DNA of 64,000 nucleotides from Lytechinus variegatus (taxonomy: Eukaryota > Echinodermata > Echinoidea > Temnopleuroida > Toxopneustidae): positions 23,698,425 through 23,762,424 of the forward strand of contig NC_054751.1 in assembly GCF_018143015.1 (NCBI RefSeq), in the 5' to 3' direction. Shown here in pieces: positions 53,647 to 64,000 of this stretch (position 1 is its first letter; every line of letters begins with the position of its first letter). The position numbers were made by a program, and so were the translations under genes. The notes beneath the pieces were generated by a model, which did no database searches, was not told where the DNA came from, and worked only from the letters and a program-made list of their open reading frames with translations.

Positions 53647-54491
53647 GGGGAAGGCGGGATAAGTTGTGACACTTTTTGCATTTTGCATGTTAGAATTGAT
53701 ATGACTAGTAATATTGTAGAAATAAGTACCTTGCCTTTAAATTTGATTCTTGGGAAATGTTTTTCACCTATATATAACTTTCTACCCCCACACTGAAAGT
53801 CATCGTGACCTTTGAAAAAAAAACGATGTTAAATGGCTCAACTTGCCCCATATATGGGGTAAGTTGTGCCACCGTCTGGGGTAAGTTGAGCCACAAAAAC
53901 TATGTACATAATGTATGTGGGAAGAACCAGGATGTCAATTTTTCATTTAAAGTCTTTTTACTTGCTAATTCTCTATAAATACTAACATCTTCTAAAAGTA
54001 AAAGAACTGTCATGTGAATTTACTCCTTACCGCCTGCATATCAATGGCTTTTTACAGTTTTTAATTTTTATATTATACATCACCATAAGAATTAACATGG
54101 CTCAACTTGCCCCATGTTGCTTTGGCTTAAATTACCCCTGTCCGAACTTACTATGATATTTTCACATCCACACATTTCTTATGCATTCATCATGCAAAAA
54201 ACTATGACAAGAATGAGAATCCATGATTGTACTTACAATATTGTTCTTATTTCTATAATATATTCAAAGACGTGTTTGGGTAAAAAGCACTTATCTATTT
54301 CACACCCTTATTTACTTTTTTGGCTGAAATTTGTATTTTTCCCTCTAAAAAAGTACTTTTTATTCAAAGTTGGAAATAAAGTGGTTGGGTTAAGGGTTAT
54401 GCAATGGGTCATCAATAAATGACACTACAACAATGTCTGACTCATTCATTATTAGCATGGGGGTGGTGGCCCAACTTGCCCCGCCTTCCCC
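53647..54491. mobile_element. TA-flanked TIR element (unit 3 copy)
   Basis: Near-identical to 1343-2189, with TA at 53645-53646 and 54492-54493. It shares that insertion site, so it was there before units 1 and 3 separated. It is absent from unit 2. Confidence 0.7.
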
Positions 54492-54493
54492 TA

Positions 54494-55529
54494 TACAGTG
54501 CGTATAAAAAAAACGGGACAGATTTGAAAAGTCTATAAAATTTTGGTTTCAAATTATGATGTCTATATTTTGGTGCTAATAGGTGCTCTAACGTCTTATC
54601 TTTGAAATGCAATTTAAAAAAAATGAGTTTTGTTCATGCTTGAGCGAACACGGGACGTTTTTGTTGGGGGTTCAAAAAGAGGCTTGCGCCAGAATTGCAG
54701 AATATGAGTAATATGATGATCAGACTTCTTGCTAATCAGGAGAGTTCCTCTGGACCTTTTCATTATTTGTGCCACAATTTTCGAATTATGCTGTCAAATT
54801 TTATTTACAAATTTATTTATTTACGTGATTACTTGAATTATTTTGTTTTCTCATTTAAACTTCTCTTACCTTTTAATTTTCCTTCATAAGTAACCGAGAA
54901 AATAAGATTTTTTTTGTCAACCCAAGCAAGAAGATTTGCATTATTAATTGGAAAAACTTGTGATTATTCAAATCCTATTATTATATGAAACAAATTATGT
55001 TATGTACCTTTAAAAGACATGAATGTATTTTTCAAGGGGTCATTGATTCTTTGACCAGTGGCACGTTAAATTGCTTGACAGGAAACACAGGAAGGGATTC
55101 ATGTCTTTCAATGACAATGGTGTATTGAGTCAATTTTGAAGGAGCTAGATATGGCAGGTCGGGTAAAATGTATTAAAAAGTTGTGAGCGAGCGAAGTGAG
55201 CACGCAGATATTCCCACTTTTTTATTATATCAAATTTTGTGATAGATTTTGACATAATATTCAGAAAATCATATCATATTTTACTTTCTATCTTTCCTTT
55301 TATTTCCTGTACACTTTTTTTCTTGGTCATGATTTTGTTTTAATTAAGGGGGGGGGGGCATCCCGAGCCCCCGCCCATCTGTGTGGCTCTGTTCAAAAGG
55401 TACAATAACCTTTGTAGCACACAATGAAAGGATTTGAAAAAATTCCACGCTCTCCCATATTTTGGTTGAAAATTGTTTTAGCTTGAAGAATTAAGGAATA
55501 TTCAAAGCTAACAAAGAGCATATTAAAAA
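54494..55529. other. Repeat-derived intergenic DNA
   Basis: Counterpart of 2190-3224, nearly identical. No genes seen. Confidence 0.5.
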
Positions 55530-55975
55530 ACGAAACATGCACACAACGAGGTGAGTCAGTCAATGATGTCCATCACTCACTATTTCTTTTGTTTTTTATT
55601 GATTGAATTATACAATATTTCATTTTTTATAGATTTGACAATAAGGAACAAATTGACTGAACCATTTAGTATTAAACAATGCTAATTCCAGACATTCAGG
55701 GAGGAATTAATCATTGTATCATTTGACAATGAGGAGAATTTCATATTTCATATAACAAAATACAAAAGAAATAGTGAGTGGATGACGTCATAGTCTCCTC
55801 ATTTTCATACAAGACAGGATAGGATGTGCATATAACTGTTTTGTGAAATTAAGCGAAATTTTAAAATGTTATAACTTTCTTATTTTACATCCGATTTTGA
55901 TGAAATTTTTAGTGTTATGCTTGTTGGATTTTCTGTTTTTATTGAATTCAATTTTTTGTTGGGGTGGACTTGTCC
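55530..55975. mobile_element. TTAA-flanked foldback MITE, left end damaged (unit 3)
   Basis: Counterpart of 3225-3675, ending GGTGGACTTGTCCT. One T is missing at the following TTAA. Confidence 0.5.
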
Positions 55976-56444
55976 TTAAAACAAAGATGATGACTGAACA
56001 TGTCAGCTGAGCGCAACTGCTTTTCTTTTCATTTTTTACTATTTTTAGTCATATTTAACTAGAATACATGAGGGATGGTGTCATCGTCTGGCTCATTCCG
56101 ACCATACGGAAAATATATAAAATAATGCTTAACTTTCAAAATTATAATGAACGAACTTTTTCATATTTCAATTAAATTGTTTTTGTTAATGCCTGTTAGA
56201 TTTTACTCTTTTTCCCAACTTGATTTTGGGCCACACATTTTTTTCACTTCTCAAGAGTCAACCTTAAGAGAAAGAGAGAGAGAGAGGGGGGGGGGGCAGG
56301 GAGAGAGATGGAGAGTGGGGGCACCTGCTTCTTTAAAAAATAGCTAAATTAAAAGTTAAACACACTCCCCTTTTTATCTAATTCTCAGGTTGGACGTCGT
56401 CTTACAAAAAAGTATACCCCTCTTTTTTATATCAATCCTAAGTT

Positions 56445-56699
56445 GTCGACAGTAATGACGGCACGGTCACAACGAAACAGTCGCTTTGATTGGCCCTTAC
56501 CCTTTAGTGATGGGCGGGACTTCGTCCTCTTCTCAACCAATTAGAATTAACAAACATGACGAAGTACTCTTCCACGTATCTTCTTTGTAATCATAAAATG
56601 CAATCACTATCTCTTAACAAATCAGACAGCCATTCTAATTTCAGAAAAAAGGGCCAGAGAAGTACCACATCGTGAAGAAAAGAAGAGATAGACTTAAAG
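56445..56699 (+). promoter_or_regulatory. Promoter-like block and leader exon of gene 3
   Basis: GATTGG (56488-56493), GGGCGGG (56512-56518) and CCAAT (56537-56541) in the same order as in genes 1 and 2. Leader exon donor at 56699/56700. Confidence 0.4.
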
Positions 56700-57129
56700 G
56701 TAAGGAAATTACATTTCTCCAAGTCTCATCACTTCTTCATCACATCTATTACTTCGGCTAATTGCATTGATGTTTCTGCAAAGGGTGCGCAGAGATAATC
56801 TGAGCTTTTTTCAAAGTCAACATTTCTGCTATAATTTTCAAGTAGTGAAAAAACCCAAACAAGAGTGTGTATATTGGTAAAGAGAGTGGGGTATATCTTC
56901 ACCCCTTGACTAAGGCTGATGGTGCCATACTTAAGAAATTTTAGAAATACACCCATTTCTATTTCATTCCCCCTCTCATCTTTCGAAATATAGACCCACC
57001 ATTATCATTGACACGAAAATTTATGCTAGTCGTGCATGTCTCAACTATCTTGAGTTTAGTACTCCTCCAATGATCTTTATATATCTTTAATTAATGCGAT
57101 ACGTAAACAAATTCCTCTAACTCCAACAG

Positions 57130-57269
57130 GAGCATCAAATCCCTAGCTGTAACATCGGAATCCAGGACATTCTAATTCAAGATGACCAATCTATTACTCT
57201 GGATGATTTCTGTTACCACTATTGCTACTGCTTCTGGTCTCACCATTGACGTAGACGGTCCGATCAGTG
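57130..57269 (+). CDS. Gene 3 exon 2: 5' UTR end plus signal peptide
   Basis: Acceptor at 57128-57129, ATG at 57182, donor GTATGT at 57270. The frame is intact over 29 codons plus one base, in contrast to the gene 2 copy. Confidence 0.8.
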
Positions 57270-60200
57270 GTATGTAGTCTTCTGAATATCTTAAAACGGG
57301 TTGATAATATCTAATGATATTCACATTTTTATATTAATTGATTTGGGCTGCAACGACTCTGAATTATGCATGATTCCAACCAGGAGCTGATCCAAGATTT
57401 TTCCAGGGGGGGGGGGGCAATTTTGTACACTAAAAAATTAACAAACCCCCCATAAAAAAGGTGATTTAGGTCAGGAATAAAATGAAAGCTACAAAAAAAG
57501 CTATTTACTACAAAATGGAGGTAATTTTCTTCCAAGAAAAATTTGACCATAAAAAATAAATGAATAAATAAAGTATTCACTACAAAATGGAAGTCATTTC
57601 GTTCCACGAAAATATGACAAGCAAAAGTTCCAAATTCCAAATATAGCTAGCCCGAAAATAAAGCGTATTAAAAATTGAATGATTAATATGAAAGTTATAT
57701 TGTCTTTTAAAAGCTTCATTTACAAGGTTTTATATCAATGAAGTGAAAAAAAAAATATTATATGCACGTTATGCTATTCCGATCATGTATATTTGATAGC
57801 CGCTCATTTCACATTATTTCATATTTCTTTTGTATTTCATTTAAGTCTTTTACGGATAAAAAACAATATAAGACAGCAACATCAAATGCATAACAAATTC
57901 CAAGTTAGATAGAAATGAAAAGAATGCCTGCTAAAAGTCACGTATTAATCTCCATACTTGCGCCAACACAAACTTTAAATTCAAGAAAACCTTTCGTGTA
58001 CTATCTATTTCACTATTTATTTCTATCTCTGTCTATATTTTAATTATTCACTTCGGCAAATAAACAATACATTGATATAGTCCTCCGATAAATACACGTA
58101 TGCGTATATATCGAACTCAATATACATGAAGTATAATAGGATATTGAATATTTACCTACCTTTTCCACTGGTGGACTTAAGTGGTAAAAAGAGTTAACTG
58201 GATAACTGTAGGCAATAATAACCTCAATGCTTGATGCTTATAAAAAAATGAACTACAATAATGACATAACGGGTATGTTTAAAATCTAACTTAAACTTTA
58301 ACTTAATTTGAAGAAGCTAAAAGCAATTCAGAAACATAATCATTAAGGTATTTGGAATGAATTATGGACAGGGATGTATTAGTTTTCATTCATATTTACT
58401 CAGAATTATGATGCCTTTTCTCGGCACCCTAATAATGGTACAGAGATGAACCATGCAGTAAAGATGCAAATTTGAACCTTTCGTAACATCCATTATGCTC
58501 CTTAAAAGGTGAAAATGTTGCACTTCTGAGGATGCAATCGAGCATTTATTGGTACAAATAATAGTAATAGTGTGAATTGGTGCACCTTTTCCAAATAGGG
58601 TGCAAAATTACACCTCAAAGGAGCTAACAATGATTCATTAGCAAACTTGACCTTTATTTCTTAGTGTGAATATTGCCACGATCAGGGGCGGATCCAGGAT
58701 TTTCCAAGGGGGGGGGGCACATTTTTCCGAGGAAAAATATGACAAGCAAAAAAAAACAAAACAAAATAAAGGTCTTCATTATCAAGGGGGGAGGGCACTT
58801 CTGTTTTACATTACACATTTTAATTTTGCTTCTCAAGGGGGGGGGGGAGGGGGGCAAAGGCCGGCTGTGCCCCCCCCCCCGTCCTGGATCCGCCCCAGTG
58901 GCCACTGTGATGAAGTCCATTTGGGGCAATATAGTTAAAGGGGAAGCTAATCCTGACAAGGTTTATTGTAAAAAAATAGCAGAAAAAATATTGGCGAAGA
59001 TTTGACGAAAATCTATCGAATATTGATATAATAATAATAATAATAATAATAATACCAACATGCTTATATAGCGCATATCACTGCCAAATGCGCTTCATTT
59101 GATTATTACCCCGGCCTTAGCCCCGCAGCCTTTTACAGCGCGAAGGCATTTCAAGGAATAAATTCCTGCCAGGTACCCATTTACCTCACCTGGGTCGAGT
59201 GCAGTACATTGTGGATAAATTTCTTGCCGAAGCAAATATTAACAAAAAGTTATAATGTTATTTTGGAGGATTTGTGACATGCGAGTAGCTTCCTCGTGTA
59301 TCGCGAATTAAGGGGGAAAAAATCAGTGAAATGTCATTTTCTTTAAGTATTGAAAATGGGTTTTATTGTAGGCCTATCTTCATTATGCATCAACTGAAAA
59401 ATTATTTCATACCCACTCCCGAAAGAAGAACATGTTTAGTCATGAATTATAAAAAAATATATATATTGCTTGTCCGATTTCTTTCAAACCTTCACCATTC
59501 TGTCTTATTCATTTTTCTCCTTTCCAACACAACATTTATGACCAAGGCTGGATTCTCCTATAAACAAGAAAATTAAAATACATTTACAGTAAATTTGATC
59601 TTTTTTTTCATGTCAGGTCCGTGTTCTCTATGTCCAGAAGGAGCTCCCGGTCCCCGTGGACCACCTGGAGACATTGGCCTGCCGGGAAGAGACGGTCGTG
59701 ATGGGAGGGACGCTTCGTGTAATAGCCAACTATCAGGTAGAATAATGATGGCGACGGGAGTCAAACTGTTGTTAATTACTTTAGTCACATTTTCTCTACG
59801 GCAAATCGAAACCGTTTTAACATTTTTTTACCAGCTACATGTATCTCCCGAGTTCGGAGGATACTATTGATTTTGCCTCGTTGCGCCGCCGCCAGAGATT
59901 TCCTTGTGAGCGCTCTACCGGCTGCATTAACTTCTTCTCCGATCATCTTCAAATGTGGCATTAAGGTCTATTATGGTAAAGCAAAGCCACCTAATAAATT
60001 TGGAGTGGGTGGAGACATGGTTGCCATGGTAACCATATATTTGTCAAAAATTTGGTAAAACCTAGCTGTAACTTTTTTTTTCAGTTTTTCATAACAGTTG
60101 ACACACAGAAGCAATATCAGAAGGTAAAGCGAAGATGCCTATCATTTTTGGTTGGGGGTGGGAGGGTCTTTATTGCCATGGTAACAACCCAAATGAGTGT

Positions 60201-62992
60201 TACCAATAACTATGACAATCCAATGTATCATGCCTACTTCATTCAAAGGTACATGTATCATAATACCATGCTGTTCCCATATTTATAGAAAGTTTGTCAT
60301 AGCAGTTGGCACACAGAAGCAATATCAGAAGGTAAAGCGAAGATGCCTATCATTTTTGGTGTGTGTGGGGGGGGGGGTCTTAGGGTTAGGTTTACGAAAC
60401 ATATCCAGATTACTCTATTTTTTTCTAACAGATGCTACTACAGATTCACGCTGCTGCGTCATATTATTGTCATCAAATTTGGTACCCAGAGGCAAATTAT
60501 GGGCAGGGTCATTGTTGCCATGATAATTGTATTTATAGGCCCTATGTCAAATTTCAGTGTGATGTCTATCGCAATGATAGATTATGCGGTGGATTCGCCG
60601 TAGGTTCGGGATGTACATGTGCTCGGCCGTGCGACCCGCCGAGCATTTCTAGTTATAGATGGTTTGAATAAAAAAATCGACCCGCCACACGGCCGCCATA
60701 TAGCAAATGTGACTGTGATGATGATGATGATAGGAATGATGATAATAAGAAAAAAAACACTAATTGATTATAATAACGATTATTGATAATAATGTTACCT
60801 GATGACAAACTTGATACACTCGAAATACAATCGTTGTGGGCAATATCCTAACTCCATTTTTGCTTAGTATTGAAATTAACTTCTATTCACCATAATCCAA
60901 ACAATCAGGGATGGCGTCATTCACGGGGGAGGAAGGGGACAATATAAATGCCCCTCGGGGGGGGGGGGGCAGTCAAATGTATTGCTGAACACATGCATGA
61001 CCAAATTATTTCCGAACACCCCCTAAAGGCGTTTTCCTCTGTGTGCAAAATTACCCCCCACACAAAATAATTCGCTGGATTTAATTCCATATTTTGGCCC
61101 CTTAAAAATTTCTCGCCAGATCATATGACCCCGGGGAAAAAGCTTGGGAAAATAGAATACCCTAAACATGTTTGGCTACAGTCTTAAAAAAAGGATTTGG
61201 AAAAAATATACCCTAAATACGTTTGACCCTGCGATTGACCATTGACCAGTCTTTCAAAACTACCCCTTAAAAAAATTGTGTTTTTGATATCCTTAAAGGA
61301 CAAGTCCACCCCAACAAAAACTTGATTTGAATAAAAAGAGAAACATTCAACAAGCATAACACTGAAAATTTCATCAAAATCAGATGTGAAATAAGAAAGT
61401 TATGACATTTCAAAGTTTCGCTTATTTTTAACAAAATAGTTATATGAACGAGCCAGTTACATCCAAATGAGAGAGTCGATGACATCACTCACTCACTATT
61501 TCTTTTGTATTTTATTATATGAAATATTTGTATTTTCTCGTCATTGTCACGTGGAATGAAGTTTCATTCCTCCCTGAACACGTGGAATTATTTTAACATT
61601 TTGTGCTTCAGGCAAGGAGGTCCTAATCGTCAAATTCGTAAAAATTGAAATATTGTATAATTCAAACAATAAAAAACAAAAGAAATAGTGAGTGAGTGAC
61701 ATCATCGACTCTCTCATTTGGATGTAACTGGCTCGTTCATATAACTATTTTGTTAAAAATTAGTGAAACTTTGAAATGTCATAACTTTCTTATTTTCCAT
61801 CCGATTTTGATGACATTTTCAGCATTGTGCTTGTCTGATTTTTCTCTATTGATGCAAATCAACATTTTTCTGAGGTGGACTTGACCTTTAACGAGTGCAC
61901 GTGCGGCCCGCTTCCGAAACTGAAAAAACACCCCAATTTAAACCTGTTGTTTTTTTTTGGTCACGCATGTTTAGAGCAATATATTTGACTGGCCCCCGGG
62001 TATAAATGCGACATTCCTTATGTGTGAAAGGGTGCCCTGTCCCCAAACTGTTGCCCATGGTTACAGTCATAACCGAGAGAGCGAGGAAAGTCATTCTGCC
62101 CCCGGGTATAAATGCGACATTGTTATTTTCTCAATTGATGAAGGGTAATTTCGAATTACACGACACAAGCCTTTATACTTTCTTCATTTTCTGAACTTTT
62201 TCATCAAAGACTTTAACATTCCTTATGTGTGAAAGGGTGCCCCTGTCCCCAAACTGTTGCCCATGGTTACAGTCATAATCGAGAGAGCGAAGAAAGTCAC
62301 TCTGCCCCGGGTATAAATGCGACATTCCTTATGTGTGAAAGGGTGCCCCTGTCCCCAAACTGTTGCCCATGGTTACAGTCATAACCGAGAGAGCGAGGAA
62401 AGTCACTCTGCCCCCGGCCGCGCCGGGTATAGATGCGACCGATCCGACATTGTTATTTTCTCAATCGATGAAGGGTAATTTCGAATTACACGACACAAGC
62501 CATTATACTTTCTTCATTTTCTGAACTTTTTCATCATAGACTTTAACATTCCTTATGTGGGTCACTCTGCTTCTTCGAAGATGTCTTATACATCATCATC
62601 TTAATCATAAGGTTTTTCTTTGTCCAGTATTTGGAATCTTGTCCAGTATTCTTGTCCAGTTTTCCTTTGTCCAGTATTTGGAATCTTGTATTTTTTCGGC
62701 CTCACCAATTTTCCCAAGGGTAGAAAGGTTCCCCAGAGCTATCTACCCTTTGGAAAAATTGGTGATGCCGAAAAAATGTCTCTGCCGGGAATCGAACCCG
62801 GGCCCCCAGCTTTGAACGCCGGTGCCTTAACCACTAGACCACAGAGATGGGTTAATGGTTAGGGCGGGCCAGATCCGATTGACCGTCAGATAGACAGATT
62901 TTCGACACTATACCAATTATATTTTCCTTTGTCATTGTTCAAAACTCACCTTCACCCGACAAAGGAAAATATAATTGGTATAGTGTCGAAAA

Positions 62993-63064
<72 letters not shown>

Positions 63065-64000
63065 ATTATATCAAAACCTTTGTTCCCCCTCTTCAGGAAT
63101 GCCGAGTCCTGTAGACCAAACGAACGATGGTAGCAGTGAAAACACGAGTGGTGGTAATACAGTAATCAATGTCAATAGTAGTGGAGCTGTGTATATAAGA
63201 TGGGGTAGAGATGTTTGTGTTGATGGATCAGAACTGGTTTATGCTGGTAAGAAAACATTTTCAAAAATACGTTCTATTTATTACCTTTTAGTCAATTTCA
63301 TTCATTCACGCAGTTCAGTAGACTAAAAGCCGTGCGATGGGGGGGGGGGGGGTAGGGTGAAACAGTAACTATATTTTGCAACAGAGTTAAAAGCAATATG
63401 GCAACAAATATAATAATATTTTATAAAAAAAATATGGAAATTAGAATATATAGTAACATAATAATAATGATGATAATAATGATCAGTATAGCGTAATGAG
63501 CCGCCCCCCCAAAAAAAAAATAGGGGGCACAACACGCAGTCACAATATTTCAACAGAGATTAACAACAACAATGTAAAGTTAATTTGTTATATATGTAAG
63601 TGAAGAGAATACTAAGAAGGTTATATAAGTGGCATTGGCCGAGAGACAGTAAGTAGACAATCGAATAGCATATAATCCTCTGCTGAACTGTACTTACAAG
63701 CATAATTGTTGTGTGCGCAATTTGTAGGTACTGCAGCAGGAGCTCACTACCAACATACTGGAAGTGGTTCTAACTATCTGTGTATGCCACCTGACCCAAT
63801 TTATGATGAACATCAGTCTGGTGGAAGTCGTGGTCTGCTGTACTCTGCCGAATATGAGACCAGCAACGCCATCGGTCGTCTCCAAGGTATCCACGACCAC
63901 ACACCAAAATGTGCAGTCTGTAGGGCGCCCTCAGGACGATCTACCAAATTGATGATCCCTGCGCGGAACGAGTGCCCTTCTGACGAGTGGCGCCTGGAGT
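57182..64000 (+). CDS. Short-chain collagen C4-like secreted protein, gene 3 (runs off the window)
   Basis: Exons: 57182-57269 (signal peptide MTNLLLWMISVTTIATAS), 59617-59736 (eight Gly-X-Y triplets, with CNSQLS instead of CNGQLS), 63097-63246 (linker) and 63728 onward (C-terminal domain, cut at the window edge after about 90 codons). All borders are GT-AG and phase 1, and no interruption is seen. The first two exons and the intron between them resemble gene 1, while the linker and terminal exons resemble gene 2. So gene 3 appears to be a mosaic made by unequal crossing-over or conversion near 59.75-60.0 kb. Expected function as for gene 1: a secreted short collagen. Confidence 0.85.
57383..57640. 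mobile_element. hAT-like G-rich MITE remnant, gene 3
   Basis: Same worn terminus (CAGGAGCTGATCCAAG) as at 5086 in gene 1, with a G run. It supports the gene 1-like origin of this half of gene 3. Confidence 0.45.
58683..58900. mobile_element. hAT-like MITE with G runs (unit 3)
   Basis: Ends CAGGGGCGGATCCAGG and CCTGGATCCGCCCCAGTG with flanks GCCACGAT (58675-58682) and GCCACTGT (58901-58908), as at 6388-6617. Confidence 0.6.
59030..59230. repeat. Interspersed repeat with (AAT)n head (unit 3)
   Basis: Counterpart of 6735-6960 with a longer AAT tract. Confidence 0.5.
59617..59736 (+). CDS. Gene 3 collagen exon
   Basis: 120 bp, phase 1 borders, acceptor CATGTCAG. The eight Gly-X-Y triplets are unchanged; a Gly-to-Ser change lies after them (CNSQLS), outside the triple helix. 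Confidence 0.85.
59844..60652. mobile_element. Helitron-like element (unit 3 copy)
   Basis: TC start at 59844, hairpin TGCTCGGC/GCCGAGCA (60620-60627 and 60638-60645), CTAG end at 60649-60652 before T. The left flank resembles gene 1 and the right flank resembles gene 2. The palindrome GGTTGCCATGGTAACC is at 60019-60034. Confidence 0.6.
61297..61887. mobile_element. TTAA-flanked foldback MITE, uninterrupted copy
   Basis: 591 bp, ends AGGACAAGTCCACC and GGTGGACTTGACCT, TTAA at 61293-61296 and 61888-61891. It provides the empty site for the composite element in unit 2. Confidence 0.75.
61990..62540. repeat. Tandem repeat with GAGAGAGCGAGGAAAGTCA (unit 3, expanded)
   Basis: One more unit than in the unit 2 blocks, the extra unit falling near 62300-62405. 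Confidence 0.65.
62690..62850 (-). mobile_element. tRNA-derived SINE upstream of the gene 3 linker exon
   Basis: Counterpart of 43670-43830, with the same tRNA-like head on the minus strand and the same palindromic body. Confidence 0.65.
62897..63062. repeat. 37-bp inverted repeat plus (AT)n, unit 3
   Basis: Perfect arms 62897-62933 and 62958-62994, then about 65 bp of (AT)n, 35 bp upstream of the linker exon. Confidence 0.85.
63097..63246 (+). CDS. Gene 3 linker exon
   Basis: 150 bp, phase 1 borders; protein sequence identical to gene 2's linker exon (GGNTVINVN, ELVY). Confidence 0.85.
63728..64000 (+). CDS. Gene 3 terminal exon, partial
   Basis: Acceptor TTTGTAG ends at 63727. The visible part reads through NYLCMPP, KCAVCRAPSG and MIPARNEC without interruption and is cut by the window edge. 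It is close to gene 2, but keeps SAEYET as in gene 1. Confidence 0.85.

Overview
The window looks like nuclear DNA of an echinoderm, most likely a sea urchin. It has intron-rich host genes embedded in AT-rich DNA crowded with short non-autonomous transposons, tRNA-derived SINEs, LINE ends and foldback elements whose termini are 15-bp tandem repeats, resembling the TU elements known from sea urchins. No bacterial features are present. The only host genes I can support are three head-to-tail copies, all on the + strand, of a small secreted collagen of the sponge/echinoderm 'short-chain collagen C4-like' (spongin short-chain collagen) family.

Gene 1 (4887-12504) is complete: a non-coding first exon ending at 4397, a signal-peptide exon (4835-4974), a 120-bp collagen exon with eight Gly-X-Y triplets (7322-7441), a 150-bp linker exon (10797-10946) and a terminal exon with the Cys-rich C-terminal domain (12020-12504). 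All coding introns are phase 1 and the predicted product is 280 residues. Gene 2 (17178-45163) has the same exons, but its signal exon is frameshifted, its introns are swollen by repeats, and its collagen exon occurs twice (27762 and 38750). Gene 3 (57130 to beyond 64000) is intact as far as it can be seen and runs off the window. Its 5' half resembles gene 1 and its 3' half resembles gene 2, so it looks like a recombinant.

Layout: 1-14367 is tandem unit 1, 14368-51246 is unit 2, and 51247-64000 is the start of unit 3. Inside unit 2, 22277-32786 and 33287-43762 are near-identical 10.5-kb blocks separated by exactly 500 Ns, which suggests an unresolved haplotype or assembly duplication rather than real biology.

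Comparing the paralogous units gives filled and empty sites, and hence target-site duplications, for several mobile elements: a TA-flanked element in intron 3 of gene 1, a 3.86-kb element at 46312-50172 with a repeated GTTACGGAAGTTAA motif, a composite of two short TIR elements around about 1 kb (30021-31949), a TU-like foldback whose middle is the 3' end of a LINE (51824-52862), hAT-like elements with 8-bp duplications, TTAA-flanked foldback MITEs and a Helitron-like element (28004-28825 and two relatives). The rest is repeat-derived intron and intergenic DNA. I saw no other convincing host gene.
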